A DNA stretch of 64,000 bases from Zygnema circumcarinatum (Eukaryota > Streptophyta > Zygnematophyceae > Zygnematales > Zygnemataceae), in NCBI GenBank assembly GCA_037447605.1, contig CM074804.1:4183002-4247001 (forward strand), read 5' to 3'. The stretch's first letter is position 1. Each line of letters begins with the position of its first letter. The position numbers and the translations under genes are program-made. Positions 35,700-47,799 of the stretch are shown here, one piece after another. A model generated the notes under the pieces. The model made no database searches, was not told the DNA's origin, and saw only the letters and a list, made by a program, of their open reading frames with translations.

Positions 35700-35970
35700 G
35701 GTACGATACGATACGATACGATACGATACGAACGAACAGACATGAACTCTAACATAATACCGCTCGCCTATTGGTAACACGGACCTTATATTTGCAAATT
35801 ACAATAGGAGAACTATATACCGCCCCCATTTTTTTTGGTTATCCCGCCCCTGTTTTTTTTGAAATCACCCCCTCCCATTTTGGCTATTCTGCCTCCCTCC
35901 CCCATTTTGGATATTTCGGGAGGAGATAGCCCCCCTGTTTTGAATATTTCTTTCCCGCCCCTCCCGTCCT
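35700..35970. repeat. Right arm of ~260-bp inverted repeat
   Basis: Reverse complement of 33950-34210, starting with a CGATACGATACGATACGA run and continuing through CTATATACCGCCCCC and GATATTTCGGGAGGAGA, then into CCCTCCC DNA to about 36080. It begins just outside the 35687 transposon end. Confidence 0.8.
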
Positions 35971-36207
35971 CTCCCCTCCCATCCCCTCCCCTCCCCTCCC
36001 CTCCCTCACCTTCCTTGGCCTCCCCTCCCGTCCTCTCCCCTCCCCTCCCCTTCCCTCCCCTGCCCACCCCTCCCCTCCCTTCCTCTTCTCGGTTTGCAAT
36101 CTCCACACAAATGACTGAGTATAAGACTCGCGATGAGCAAGCAAGCCACAACATAAGAAATTGCCCTAAGTAAAACGAAAGCAATGTTTTCCTTGATGAT
36201 AAAACGT

Positions 36208-36307
36208 NNNNNNNNNNNNNNNNNNNNNNNNNNNNNNNNNNNNNNNNNNNNNNNNNNNNNNNNNNNNNNNNNNNNNNNNNNNNNNNNNNNNNNNNNNNNN
36301 NNNNNNN
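36208..36307. other. Assembly gap (100 N)
   Basis: Exactly 100 N, a conventional gap of unknown length, placed at the pyrimidine-rich edge of the repeat nest. The 5' exons of the downstream TTI2-like gene may be missing here or lie in 36308-36964, where no exon was recognised. Confidence 0.98.
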
Positions 36308-36964
36308 TCTCTCTCTTTCTCTCCCCTCCCTCTCTCACAACTCCCCTCTCTCTACTTGTCTCTGAAACAGAATGAACTTACAACCTTCATATCCGGCATA
36401 AGCTAGGCGTGTTTCGCAACTTATATCCGTCAACAAGTTTTGGTTCCTTTTGGAAAACACCTGCGATCACTGTTGCTGAAGAACAACATAGTTGCCCCAA
36501 ACTGTGTTATTTTAATTTCCCTTTTTCCCCTTCTACCTCAAATGGCGCTTCCTTCGACTGTCATTAATTAAAAGCACTGCCATAAAAAATACAGCGCAGG
36601 GAATATTGTTCGTGTTTACCATTGATTTGTTTTCATCAATTTTACGGACGTGAGGCTTTTCGAGAAATGAAAGAACAAACAGTAATTTCCGAAAGAGCCG
36701 AATGTTCTTTACAGTGTTCACATTGTGCTGTTAAACAGAACTTTTTGCTCCTTATCACACGAAATCTCGTCGGTGTTACTTTTCATCATTTCATTAAAAC
36801 TTTTTGGCCTTTTGGACCTTCGCTTCTTGAACCAAGGTTTGAAAAATGAACTTACCGTATACGAGTGGTTTTATCAAAGTGTAGTTGTCGTCATTTTACT
36901 TTGTCGAATGTAAAAACTCTGGAAAATAGGAAAAAACCCTAACGGATACTTTTCCTGCGCACAG

Positions 36965-39900
36965 GTGAGGAGGGCAGCAGTGTCTGCTGGGGCTGCCATC
37001 CTGAACTCAACTAAAGACTCACCTGACTGCGTGGAAATGAGGGAAAGGTGAGAGCGTGAACCTGCAGCATAGTCAAGACACCGTTTAGGCACGCCTGTTG
37101 ATGCAGTAAACGACGTAGTTTTTTTTCCTCGTTTTTCATTTAATCTAATTTATTTGTTTCAGGTGGCAGGCCTGCATGTGGGCCCTTCTTGCAGTATGTG
37201 ACGATTCGGAGGAGGAAGTAAAAAATGCGGCTCTCTCCTCTTACATGGAAACGGCAGCTACGCAACTGAATGGACGGGAAGAGGTGGCTATTTATGGATC
37301 ATTTTCCTATCCCATTGCTTTCCTCCAATCTTTTGCATTAGAGTTGAAAATTTATCCACTTCGGCTCTCTATGGAGGCCGTTTTTTGGTCTGAACTTGCC
37401 TGTTAAGCAGAGCTGTTTGTGATTTTAGGACCTCGGCGATGTTGGTCCTCAGGAGTTTATGAGAGAATTTTATCGATCTTTTTTGAGTAAGATTTTAAGT
37501 GAGAAGCTCGAAAAGGAGAATTCCGGAAGGTCCCCAAATCTGCAATTTTTTCGAGGTGACCCGAAAGAAAAAACCGCCGTCATGGTGGCGGCAGCGACCG
37601 CAGTTTTTAGGATGAGAAGGCAGGGAGGGAGGGAGGTAGACTTTTGGGGGAGGGTAGATAGTCCTCCTCTTTATGTGGAAGCCGTCGTTATAGGGGCAGC
37701 CATGGCTCTGGAGGAAGCAGAGAAGAGAAAGGAAAACGAGTTGGAAAGGGCCCTCCATAGTCTCCTGAGGTATACTCCATTTTTCCTTGATTTTATTTAT
37801 TTGAACTATTTCATGTACTTTTTAATGTTGTGGCATAAATAAAATCAACGGCTTTTTTGGGGATTGTTGTTTTTCTGTAGTCTTTCCCATCTCATTGTTA
37901 CCCTAACGGATTTTTTTTTCTTCAGGGTGATTGCTGCAGGTGATTCTGAAGGCGTGTTGCTGCAAATGATTGTGAGGAGGGCGTCCTGCAGTTCAGAGGG
38001 GCTTTCTGAAGAAATTAGGGTTTCCTTGGAGGGAGTGAGCCGGCTAACCATTCTGAAAGCCTTGGCCTGTGCATTTGACGACAGCCGCAACTTTCTCCCT
38101 TCGGAGGAAACACTGCGAGAACGAGCTGTGGAGAAAATTCTTGAGGTAGGATTGCGGGTTTTTGAAACTAAAGTGACAGAAAGTACTTGCCCTTACATGC
38201 TCTGCAATTTCTGCGTTTCTTTTCCGTATATTTTACGATTTTTAAAGTTATATCTTTGTCAGGAGCTACAAGTACCTTTCACGTTCTTTCAGCTCTCCCT
38301 CCCGCCGAAGCCATCGCATTTGGAAAATTTCTCCGCCTGCTCGTATGCGAATTTCCGTATCCTTCGTGCAATTTTGACAGCTGAAAAGGGGTTGGAATCA
38401 GGAGAAGCGTGTAACAGAAGGTGGGCAGAAGTTATGCTCACATGTGCCTCCTTCCTCGCGGGAAGTGATTCAGAACTGGCAATGAAAGGGAACGGAACAC
38501 CATGGAGCTCCGTTGAGCTTCAGAGGGGGGCAGCTATGGCTTTGGAGTCACTCTGTCAATGCTTTGCCTCTCAGAAAAGGGAGGTAGAAAAGGGAGAGGA
38601 AGTAGGAGAGATAGCAAAGCATGGGAACGACGGAGGGAGAGGGAGGACAGTTTCAGGAGAGTTGGAGGGAGGAGAGGAGGAAGGAGTAATGAGGAGAAGG
38701 AATTTGGCGGAGTTAATAGCTGAGCTGCTGCCACCTGTGCTTCCAAACCTGCGGAAAGCTATGGGGGGAATGGATCTGGACGGAAAGTGGGGAGGAGGCC
38801 CTACCTGTACGGCGGAGTTGGCGCAGGGAGAGGAGCTTGGGAGAGCAGCTGTAGCTTCCACTCAGCTAGCTTGGTGCCTTCGGCAGGTGAGTTCAGGCAA
38901 AAGGGAGTCCTTTTTATCGTCTTCTTTTCCTTTTTTGTTAAAGACCTAACCGGTTTAATGCATGTTTCCAGAAGCAGTGACGGAGTATAAGCATGAAGTT
39001 TACGGGTAGCATTCCTTGGTTTGTAACCCAGAATAGGGGGTCCTCGAAAACGACTCTCGTTTTCCGTTTCAGTTTTAGTAATTCGTCTTCTACCTGCTTG
39101 GGGCTTGCAGCTGGACTCCTTTTCTCTGCAGAAAGTTTGCCCTCCTGTCCTCCCCTGTCTTCTCACTGCCATGGATCACTATTCACCGCTCGTCAAGGTC
39201 AGCTTTTCCCAAACCTGACTGTCGGCGGTAGAGTTCTTTGAAGATTTTAGAATTTACCAAATTTTCTCAATCGTTTCCGTAGAAAATGGGCTGCAATTTT
39301 TTCCCCTAAGGAACTTCATTGGCCATTGTTTCAGAGGCCTGCAATCGTTGGACTCTCGAAGATCGTGGAACTCGCCTCAGACAGCCAGGTGCACTGGTTT
39401 GCTGAGGTGGCGTTGGATGCCACGTGTCACAATCTCATTGGTTGTGAAGATGAAATTTGGGAGGCGGGGCTGCCTCTTGCAGTCGGCCTTTCTCGCCGTT
39501 TCCATGGCAGCAATGTGAGGGGATTCTGGTGAGTCCACTCTTTATTAGGATTGCCTGTAGTTAGGGTCTTTGTTCCTACATGAAGTTAGGAACAACCGAC
39601 ACACAGCTGCCGTATTGGTCCTATCTTAAGCCTTTGAAGGTCATATATGTCTGAACAAGTTTGAGTTTGCATGATTTCATATTCCTTTGCCTATCAGGGC
39701 CCTTGGCCAACTCTGCACTGAACTATGATGTTCTTATGTAAGCATATTTGTAGGCCATAAGTTATTCCTCTTTTTTTGGTGGTTTATAGGTACGACCGCG
39801 TGATGGATTTGACCCTATCGGACATGGAGAGGCGCGGGAAAGAGCGGAGGAGATGTGAGACATGGCTCCTGCAGGCGGAGCTGCTCATGGCGGCCATGAA

Positions 39901-40755
39901 GCTTGTGACTGCTGCGCACCTGAAGCGGCTCCTTCCTCTCCTCTTCCGCTGCCTCCACTTCAGCACCGACTCCACTGTGCTTTTGGTATGTGGGAGGGTG
40001 GCAATGTCATGTTATGTCATGGCCTGTTTCTCAAGGCATGTCAATGTGACATCATGTCACGTTCTGCGGATTTCTGTCATGTTATGTCATGTCCTGCCGC
40101 ATCGTCCATGTCAAGCCATGTGGCGACATGTAGTGTCACATCATGCCACTTTATGTCGTGTCGTGACATTATGTCATGTCATGCCTCTACTACATCAGCT
40201 CTTTTGCCTGTGGTTGGATGGAGCTGGAAGTGGCAGAGACTGGAAGGATGTTTTATATGTTGTCACATGGCAATGGGACCATAGTTTTTGCGGTGGAGGT
40301 GAACGTGTTCTGCTTTGCTTTGGTGCAGGTGCTCGCCCGCCTGAAGGATGTGGTGAGGTGGACATGGCCGCGGATGGCAGCACATCAAAAAATGTACGTC
40401 TCTGTCTCCCTTTATCTCTCTCTATCTTTCTCCCCCCTCTCTATTTCTCTGTCTCAAATTTCACATTAGTCTGATGCCTGCTCAAATGCCGATAGCAGTC
40501 TTTTCGCCTCTGCTGTGCTGCTGCTGGGAATCACTTGACAACCTTTTTCCTGTGGTGGGTAAGTTCCATTGCAGGTTTGCGGCGGAGTTGGAGGAAGCCG
40601 GCAGAGAAGCTGAGAAGCGCAAGTTGCGCGAGCAAATAATGGAAGCTATTCAAGAACTCTCAGGTCTTATCGAGGGGTGTTGTTCGGTAAACGGAGATTT
40701 GTGGAACCAGTGTAAATTCAAAAAAGCAACAATCTGTACAACTGTAGGTGCGTAA
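36965..40755 (+). CDS. TTI2: TTI2-like HEAT/ARM-repeat protein, 5'-incomplete
   Basis: Likely homologue of TELO2-interacting protein 2, a helical-repeat subunit of the TEL2-TTI1-TTI2 cochaperone that helps assemble PIKK kinases (ATM, ATR, TOR). Ten phase-consistent exons: 36965-37047, 37163-37283, 37429-37769, 37926-38145, 38263-38886, 39111-39197, 39335-39528, 39790-39985, 40329-40393, 40575-40755, giving about 703 residues. The C-terminal part carries the recognisable signature: WFAEVALDATCHN, GCEDEIWEAGL, a run through LTLSDMERRGKERRR and AAHLKRLLPLLFRCL, then RLKDVVRWTWPRM. This matches TTI2 and the plant ARM family I recall as Arabidopsis At2g39910. An acidic/Arg-rich insert (residues with GGEEEGVMRRR) sits mid-protein. 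The exon starting 38263 may begin slightly later. The C-terminus after 40660 is uncertain, and the start codon is not visible. Confidence 0.68.
39986..40200 (+). repeat. Cryptic ATGTCATGT-type simple repeat in a TTI2-like intron
   Basis: Dense, irregular ATGTCATG/CATGTCA words fill the first half of the intron between 39985 and 40329. It is cryptically simple sequence, not coding. Confidence 0.7.
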
Positions 40756-43127
40756 TTTTGAGGGTGACATCGTCCATTGTACATCGTACAGACAAGTGAA
40801 TCGAGCAAGGCTTGAATGGAGGTGCTTGAGACGACCCCTCGAACAAGAAGTCGCCTCGCCTCGCTTAAAACCCCCAATATCCTAAAATCCTAAAACCCCA
40901 GAACCCTAAACGCCCGCGAGGCGCGCGGGTCGGTTTGATGGGAACATCCCGGGGCGCGATCGTACGGCAAGCGCGGACGGCGAGTCGCATGGCGCCACGT
41001 GCACGGACGGCCGTGCCCGGCGTAACGACACTGCTGCACTGCTGTACATAGAAATGCGTGCGCATGGAGCGCCCCTGACAGTCCGGCCGTACGAGTCTTT
41101 GCGGTCCCGCGGTCACGCTGTACGGCCGTTCGTACTCCGTCAGCGAAACTCTGGTGCTGATGGCGCGCCGCCACGGCCCTCGACAGTCCCAAATTCGGCA
41201 ACTTTAAATCCCTAGGATCTGGATTCGTACAATACGGTTGTGCCCTGGCATGGGCGGGCGCCGGCAAATGAGTCAGAGTCCGCCACGTAATCCTTCCGAA
41301 GTCTCGGTAGCTGTGATTGGACCATGCGCGTCGAGGTACGGCGTATCCTCTCGCGGGTGGATCGACGTGGCCCGATCGAGCCCGGCCACGTCTGCAGACT
41401 ATCTGAAAAACGATACGGCACGTCGAAAGATATTTTTTGGACGCGACGAAAAGTTCACGATTGCCCTAATCGGACGGCCCAGATGCGTTCATACGGATAC
41501 TTTGATGGCGTGGCGACGTCAGAGCCGCCCGATCCCACCGCGGATCGAGTACCACGTCGGCTGAGGGCCAGAGCTAAGGGCGGTCGCCGCTTCGACAGAA
41601 TCTGCAAAGAAAGATTGCGCGAATTCCCCGATGACGCTTTTGTCGTGTAGCTCGTTAATTCCGTCAGCTTGGGGCTGCGCGTGCGCGCTGTCGGTGGTAA
41701 AAGGACGAAATGTACTTCAAAAAACTGTTGCCGTACAGCGTATGCGAGCAGGTACGTCTGTACGAACATCAGGCCGTACTCCAAAGATCGCGTCCCCTGC
41801 CGCCCGTCAACGCGGCGCTTCCTGTCGAAAAAAACCACCAACCGGTTTCTGTCGCCGACGGGCAGAGGGCCAAAAAGTTGAGCGAAACAGTTGCGGGCGC
41901 TCGGCCGGTCTGCCCGACAGCTCCCCGGCCCGCCCGCCAACAAACCGGAACGGTCCGGAGCCGGGTCCGGACCGTTTTCATGTTTAAAAAAAAAAAAAAA
42001 AAAACCGTTTCTCTTTTTCCTGACGAGTCGGACACCGGCCCGCCCAACGAAGTTTTTTGGAGCCGTCCGCGGGCAGGCGGAGGGGCCGCGGCCAGCCACC
42101 ACGCGGCGCGTTTCTCCCCCTCGATTTTTTTTTTGCCAAAGTTTTTGTCATCCGGTCTGCTGTACTAGCCACGTGGCAACTCTAATCTGCTCTCTCAACC
42201 GTCAGCTGGCGCCACGGCAGAGGGCGGGGCCCATTCGCCGCGTGGCGTGCCCGAAAACGACGCGGGTCTGCCTGGGGAGTTGTTTCGGAAGCAGTACTCT
42301 TTACCCTCCTGTGGCCATATAGCATGGACCTCGTTTCGAAATATACTTTTGCTACTTTGCTGTATTTTTTTGACAGGCCCTCGAAGGAATAGGCAACGTC
42401 ACGTCACACGAGGAAAACGTCCGTTCGATTTTTGCAAGCCTGGCCTGTCTGCTGACGTAGGCAGACGTCAGATAATTTGAAGCCTTCCTTGCGAATACTT
42501 TTCCGAGAACCGCAGCAAGAAATTTTCCTTCTCCAGTTTTTTCCCTTTTTTCCCTTTCCAGCGTCCCCTCTGCCCGGGGCCTGAACAGTTTGTTTCCGGC
42601 CGCCACGTGCCTTACAATAAAACTTTCCTGCTGCCCGCCCGCGTCGGCGTCCGTACGGTCACAAACCGCCCGCTGCCCTCGCCTGCCCGCGTGCGGAAAA
42701 GCGCGCGGTCATACGCTGCGCGCCACGGTGGGGCTGTGACGTGGAGCGGCGCCATTGGCCCTCCTCTGCCTCAACATCAAATAAGCGCGAACGGGCCTCC
42801 ACCCTTTGAAGCGACCTTTGCCTGAACTGCGCTCCTCTCCGTTCCTCCGCTTTCGCAGGGCCCGGGCCGGTCAGGGAGGGAAGGAGGGTCCTGAAAGCGC
42901 GGGGTACGTATTTTTGGAATCTGTCGGATATGGCGGTGCAAGGTTCTCAGTGGGGGACCTGTCTTGGCTTCTTGGCAAGTCGGGGACGGTGATAGACAAG
43001 ATAGGGGAGTGAGAGAGGGGAATCACGGGAGGAGGTGGCCTGTACAAGTGCGAAGCAGCGATTTGTCTTACCTTTTCAGAGACATAGAAGCTGAGAAGAT
43101 TACATCTTTCGGGTACTACTGCAAGTC
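40756..43127. other. GC-rich intergenic block, no gene seen
   Basis: Begins with CCTAAA/CCCTAAA telomere-like words (40868-40908), then a CpG-rich block with many CGTACGG-type words. There is an A tract at 41984-42003 and another run of T at 42126-42135. The last 300 bp before 43128 probably carry the F-box/MYND promoter and 5' UTR. Overlapping ORFs up to 215 aa in several frames show no protein-like pattern. Confidence 0.5.
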
Positions 43128-45148
43128 ATGACGTGCGGTTTCGCGCCGAAGAGACGACTCGCAGCAGGGGGGGTCGTAGCTCGGAAGCGAGGCAGGAGTG
43201 ACGGTTTGAATGATGTTCATCAATTGGACACGCAGCAAATTGTTAACCATTTCAACCGCCTTTCTGTAAGTGGAATAGTGGCAATTTTACACATGGAAAT
43301 TTTACACATTGTCTGACCCTGAAGTGCACCCTAGACCCTGCTATTTCTTCGTGCAGTTCCTTTTCCTCATCTTGCTTTTATTCTGGTGCTGAAAACTTAT
43401 CGATTCTTGTATACACGTGACGTTAATGTTTGGCTTTTTCCTGCAGAATGACCCTTTGCTCCTTATTTTTGGGAAAGTATACAGCAGCGCATCAGTTCCA
43501 AGTGACTGCGCATCGCTTGCTCTGACGTGCGTATTGCTTCCTGAAACTCATCAAATCCAACAAGTCAATGTGTTATTTCCTTTGCATATGTGATCTAAAA
43601 CTCTTTTCGTCATCCTGTATCCGTTGCTTCGTCTGCCTTCTCACGTTGCACCCGCCAATGTCTTTATTGCATTCTGTTTTTTCGCCTCTACTTCTTCTGC
43701 TGTCTAAAATCTCTCTAATGGTGCATACACTTACGGTGACCATGCAGCTGCAAGCGATTCCGTGCGGCAGCCATGGATCCGCAGGTCTTGCTGCACGCCT
43801 CTGAGGGAGCCCTGTCAGTTAGCGCCAAACGTTGGTGTGAATCGTCCGAGAGGTTTCTCCACAGTTGTGCTACGGCGGGAAATCTGGAAGCCCTTTACAT
43901 CCTTGGCATGGTACCCACCCTCACTCACACACTCAGTATCAAGGAAAAGTTCCTCCCGCGCGTCTCACCAGCAACATGCGAAACTGACATTTTGCACGTT
44001 TGTAACGTGCAGATTCGGTTTTATTGTCTCGGCGACAGTTGGCTTGGCGCCTTCATGCTTGCAAGAGCAGCTCTCGGAGGCCATGCTACTGCAGCATACG
44101 CACTCGCTATTGTTCATTTCAATGGGAGCGCGGGCACGCGGGAGGATCGCAACGTCCAGGGGGGGGTTCTGCTCTGCGGCAAAGCTGCAGGCTTAGGCTC
44201 GCTATCGGCTATGCGGGAGCTCGGTCACTGCTATCAGGTGGGAAACATCTCATTTAGAAATGCATGTCATGTCTCATAATCGTCTTTTCAACCTTCGCAA
44301 ATCTGGTTTCCGCTGGTTTTGTGGATATTCCTGAACGACAGGGGTGCTTTTTGTGGCTGCAGGATGGCTACGGCATAATTCAGAATGTACAGATTGGCCG
44401 GCGCGTTCTGCTCCAGGCGAATGCAAGGGAGCTACTGGCTTGCTTGACTACGACGACTCTGAAGAGCACAGAGCTCCGCGCCTCTTTAGCGGAAATGTGT
44501 CCGAGTGCGATTCCTCCACCATCTCCCTCGGCAGTTCGAGCTTCTCTCATGCAGAGACCGGAGCAGGAGAGCTCCAAATCTTACCCTCAAGTGACAGCCC
44601 TGGAGGGAAGCCATGGTCTCTCGCTTGCTAATCCTTCACTGCCTCCAGTGGCGAAAGTCTCTCCGTCGAACTCTACCCCTACAGTCAACGCCTCTCCCTC
44701 TGTCACTCTCTCTCCGGCTTCGTCAACTCAAGAAGGCTCCCCATTGCAAGCTTCTGCAATTCGCAGCCTGAAGTTAACGGCTGCTACACCTGCTACGTGT
44801 GAGCACGGATTCGCCCAAAAGCACGACCAATGCAGGGGCCCCGTTTCCCAGATGTGCCTAGTTTTTGGATCGGGAGTTAGCCGTGAGCCTTTCCACCTTC
44901 CTCGCATGCCTGTACCTGCCGCCAACAGCTTTCTCCTTGAGTGGTTCTCCCTTCACCCCCCCAAAGATGGCCTGCAGCTTTGTGGGAATGAGAGGTGTGG
45001 ACGTCCGGAAACTCGCCTTCACGAATTTCGTTGCTGCATGATTTGCAGTAAGTCGAAGTACTGCACCAGAACATGCCAGGTGGCAGACTGGCTGGTAAGA
45101 CACCGGCACGTCTGTGAAGGGCAGGGGAGAGACCAGGGAGGCGATTGA
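43128..45148 (+). CDS. F-box / Sel1-like / MYND zinc-finger protein
   Basis: Plant-type F-box protein with a C-terminal MYND finger, related to Arabidopsis At1g67340/At5g50450 and presumed to be an SCF ubiquitin-ligase substrate adaptor. Five exons: 43128-43265, 43447-43526, 43748-43910, 44013-44237, 44363-45148, sum 1392 nt, 463 aa. A basic N-terminus (KRRLAAGGVVARKRGR) is followed by a degenerate F-box (DPLLLIFGKVYSSAS...SLALTCKRFR, ~50-80). Sel1-like helices follow (ALYILGMIRFY, GGHATAAYALAIVHFNGSAG, MRELGHCYQDGYGIIQN). A ~110-residue Ser/Pro-rich linker, longer than in the Arabidopsis protein, precedes the MYND finger with ordered Cys/His (CGNERCGRPETRLHEFRCC, then CSKSKYCTRTCQ and HRHVC). 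The ATG at 43128 is the first in-frame start; an upstream non-coding exon is possible. Confidence 0.92.
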
Positions 45149-47799
45149 AAGAGAGAGCTAGAGAGTGAGCGAGAGAGAGAGCGAGAGATGAGGGAGAGAG
45201 TGGGAGGGAAGCGCAAGGCAGGAGCAGAGTCCATCTAGGAGTATGTAAAGTATATATGCAGTTATATATTTTCATTAGGATTTTTTTCAAGCGGCTGCTT
45301 GAGCACGAGGTCTGTTGTGGGGTACAGGGCTGTCTATTTGGGTCGGCTGCAGTCTTGTACCGTATCTGCATGAAGCTTTGTTGCTGAGGGGAGCGCCCAT
45401 ATGGCTTAGACAGTATTTAGATTGGAGGGACACGTATTTGCTTTCGTAGTGGGTCCCGCCACTACTGGTTCTTTTTTCCTTGGCTTGACAAGTGGTTTTC
45501 AGAGCTTCTTTCCGAAGTTCTGCAGAGAGGCAGTGCATATTTTGAGCTCGTCGTTGCATCAGGCGCAGCTTTCAACAGTGAACGGCGAAAAAAAATCTAT
45601 CTTAATGGAATAAGGAAGAGAGGAATCTAGTGACTTGTGTGGGCTTATGTTAACTAGGGCCTTGTCACATATGTGAAAGCTGCAGTGGCAGGAAGTTTCT
45701 TGTCATAGAAGGGCGGTCAGGGGAGATCAAGCGTAGTGTTTTCGTTTTTTGTGGTAGAGTGACGTTTCAACATCGGGTTTTCTACATTCTGTAGTCACTT
45801 CAGAGTGTAAACAAAGGATGTGTTCGCCGCTGAGACTACTGGGTTTCAAATGCTCCTTTTATTTTTATCACATATAACATGAAAATTTTCATATCGTCGC
45901 AGTCAGGCGAGCTCATGCCGCTGTGATTGCTTAAGCCGCGCGCGAGGCAGGACCGGACGCACTGCAGATAATTTTTGGGTTTTCCCACACCGCAATGAAT
46001 GCCGTCTAAATTGTTGTAATACTCTTCAAGAAGGAAATGTCCAGTTCGTAACGAGCCGACAGACCGCCCTCCGCTCGCCATCTTGCGGCGCGTGTGCTTG
46101 CCCACCTTCCTGCGGACTGAACTCTTGCCGGCGGCTTCGCCGTCGACAAGCCGCCGAGCGAAAGTAGCTGTCGCACGCGTTGCCGCCGTCGATTCGCCGC
46201 GCGACACGCTCACACCGTGGATCTGGCCGTGGCCGCGTGGAGGCCCTCCCCTCGAGGCGGCGACATTTGGCCGTCGCGGCAGTCGGCGGCCTGCGTGGGC
46301 TCGCGGATGCCGTCGGATGGCGCGCGAGGCGACCTTTCTCCTAACAGCGGTGACCGGCGCACGCGCCTGCCTCGTCTCGCCGGCCGGTCGGTCGGTCGGT
46401 ACCTGCCATACCGAATCCCGCCGGCAGCACGCGCTCATTGACCGTTCGTTGGCTTGCGATCACAGGTCTGATCTGCGCCGTTGGATCGTCCACGGAAAAA
46501 CTCGACACTCGGCCGTCGCTCGCGGGGGATAACCGTTGGATGGATGGTCCCCCACGCGCGGATAGATCGCGGCCGTCGCACAACCTCACGCGTGCGCACA
46601 TCTGACCGTCCGCTGCCGCCCGCGCGTGGACGGACCTTTCCGCCGTTCGCTGTGCACGCGCGCGTTCAGGACTGGAAACGAACGAGCGCGCGACAAGCGG
46701 CGACTGCCGAAGGGGGAAACTGGCCGCCCCTCCGGCGTTCAACCGGCTGGCAGGCTCGGACGGTATTCATTCAACAGGTTGAAGCGAGTTGAATAACTTC
46801 GTTTTGGAGGTTGAAAAACTCTCCGCCTCAGTTTCCAACTCCGGATAATAATCGACCAGTTGAAGAAGGTTGGATCATGAAAACGCTCCCTAAAGCTTAA
46901 CCTTTTTGAAAAATCGAACATGTTTTCGGGTAAATGTTTTTTTCACCAATCTAACTAAATTTATTGAACATTAGATACGGGATTTGGATTAGGTTGAACA
47001 TTTGAACTTTTTTCGTAGTTGTTTCACATGTTTAAAATAATCCACTCACACTTACAATTCTATCGTATTGCTAACCACGATTCAGACGATTGGCCTGTCA
47101 GACCTAAGAATGAACTGTTCAGTAATTCTGTCGGTTTAAAAATAGATTTTCAATCAACAAGAAATGGGTTACTTGTTTCATACCAAACTCATTGAATCCG
47201 ATCTAGTAATGAGGACAGATGGCTTCAAAATTATTAACTCTGAGAATGTTCAAAATAATCACTTAATTAAATGTCAGGTAGGTCAGCTTTACTGCTGTCA
47301 CGCGCACAGTGTGAGCACTTTTGCATACAACTGATATTTTTCCATAGATAAAAATTTCGGTTTTCTGAGCAAATAAGTAACAGCAGCCGTTTCCTCATCG
47401 ATAACTCGCAGACAATCTGGCGCTTTATTTATATGAGCAATTCGAAGCAGAATTTGTAGTCCACTTCCAGCTTGCACTTACATCGGCCGTACCACAAATT
47501 AAAGCTAGGCCACAAATACTTAATCAGGAGGGAGCACATAGAACGGACTGTTCTATGAAGACGCCGCTCTGACATTGCCCGCTATGCGGGAATCCTATCG
47601 TGGTTTATCTCGCACCATAAAAACCCCATTCTGGTTTTTTTCCGGGCGCCCTACTGAGCGGTATACAGACATTACAGTTCTGCCCAATACAAGAAGACAG
47701 CATAGAGGCAACAAAAAGGACGAAGGGCAAAAGGAAAAAGGGGAGGAGAAGTAGAAATAGGACCGGCTGTTCTAAAGAGGGAGATTGCTTCCTGCATTT
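45149..47799. other. Intergenic stretch, no confident gene
   Basis: Starts with a GA-rich 3' UTR segment (45149-45215). A CpG-rich block lies at 46080-46760 with an Arg-rich 200-codon minus-strand ORF (45836-46438) that matches nothing known and looks like composition-driven noise. Around 46780-47010 the words GTTGAA/TTCAAC recur. The remainder is AT-rich with no recognised feature. Confidence 0.5.

Noticed and set aside
38187-38384. Alternative frame with ALPPAEAIAFGKFLRLL in the TTI2-like gene
   Set aside because: Protein-like, but it ends in a stop and no acceptor gives the right phase; the phase-0 frame continues through the exon.
41455-42102. 215-aa minus-strand ORF in the GC-rich block
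   Set aside because: Several overlapping ORFs on both strands and an Arg/Pro/Gly bias indicate base composition, not coding.
45836-46438. 200-aa Arg-rich minus-strand ORF
   Set aside because: Composition follows the CpG-rich block; overlapping plus-strand frames are equally open and nothing is recognised.
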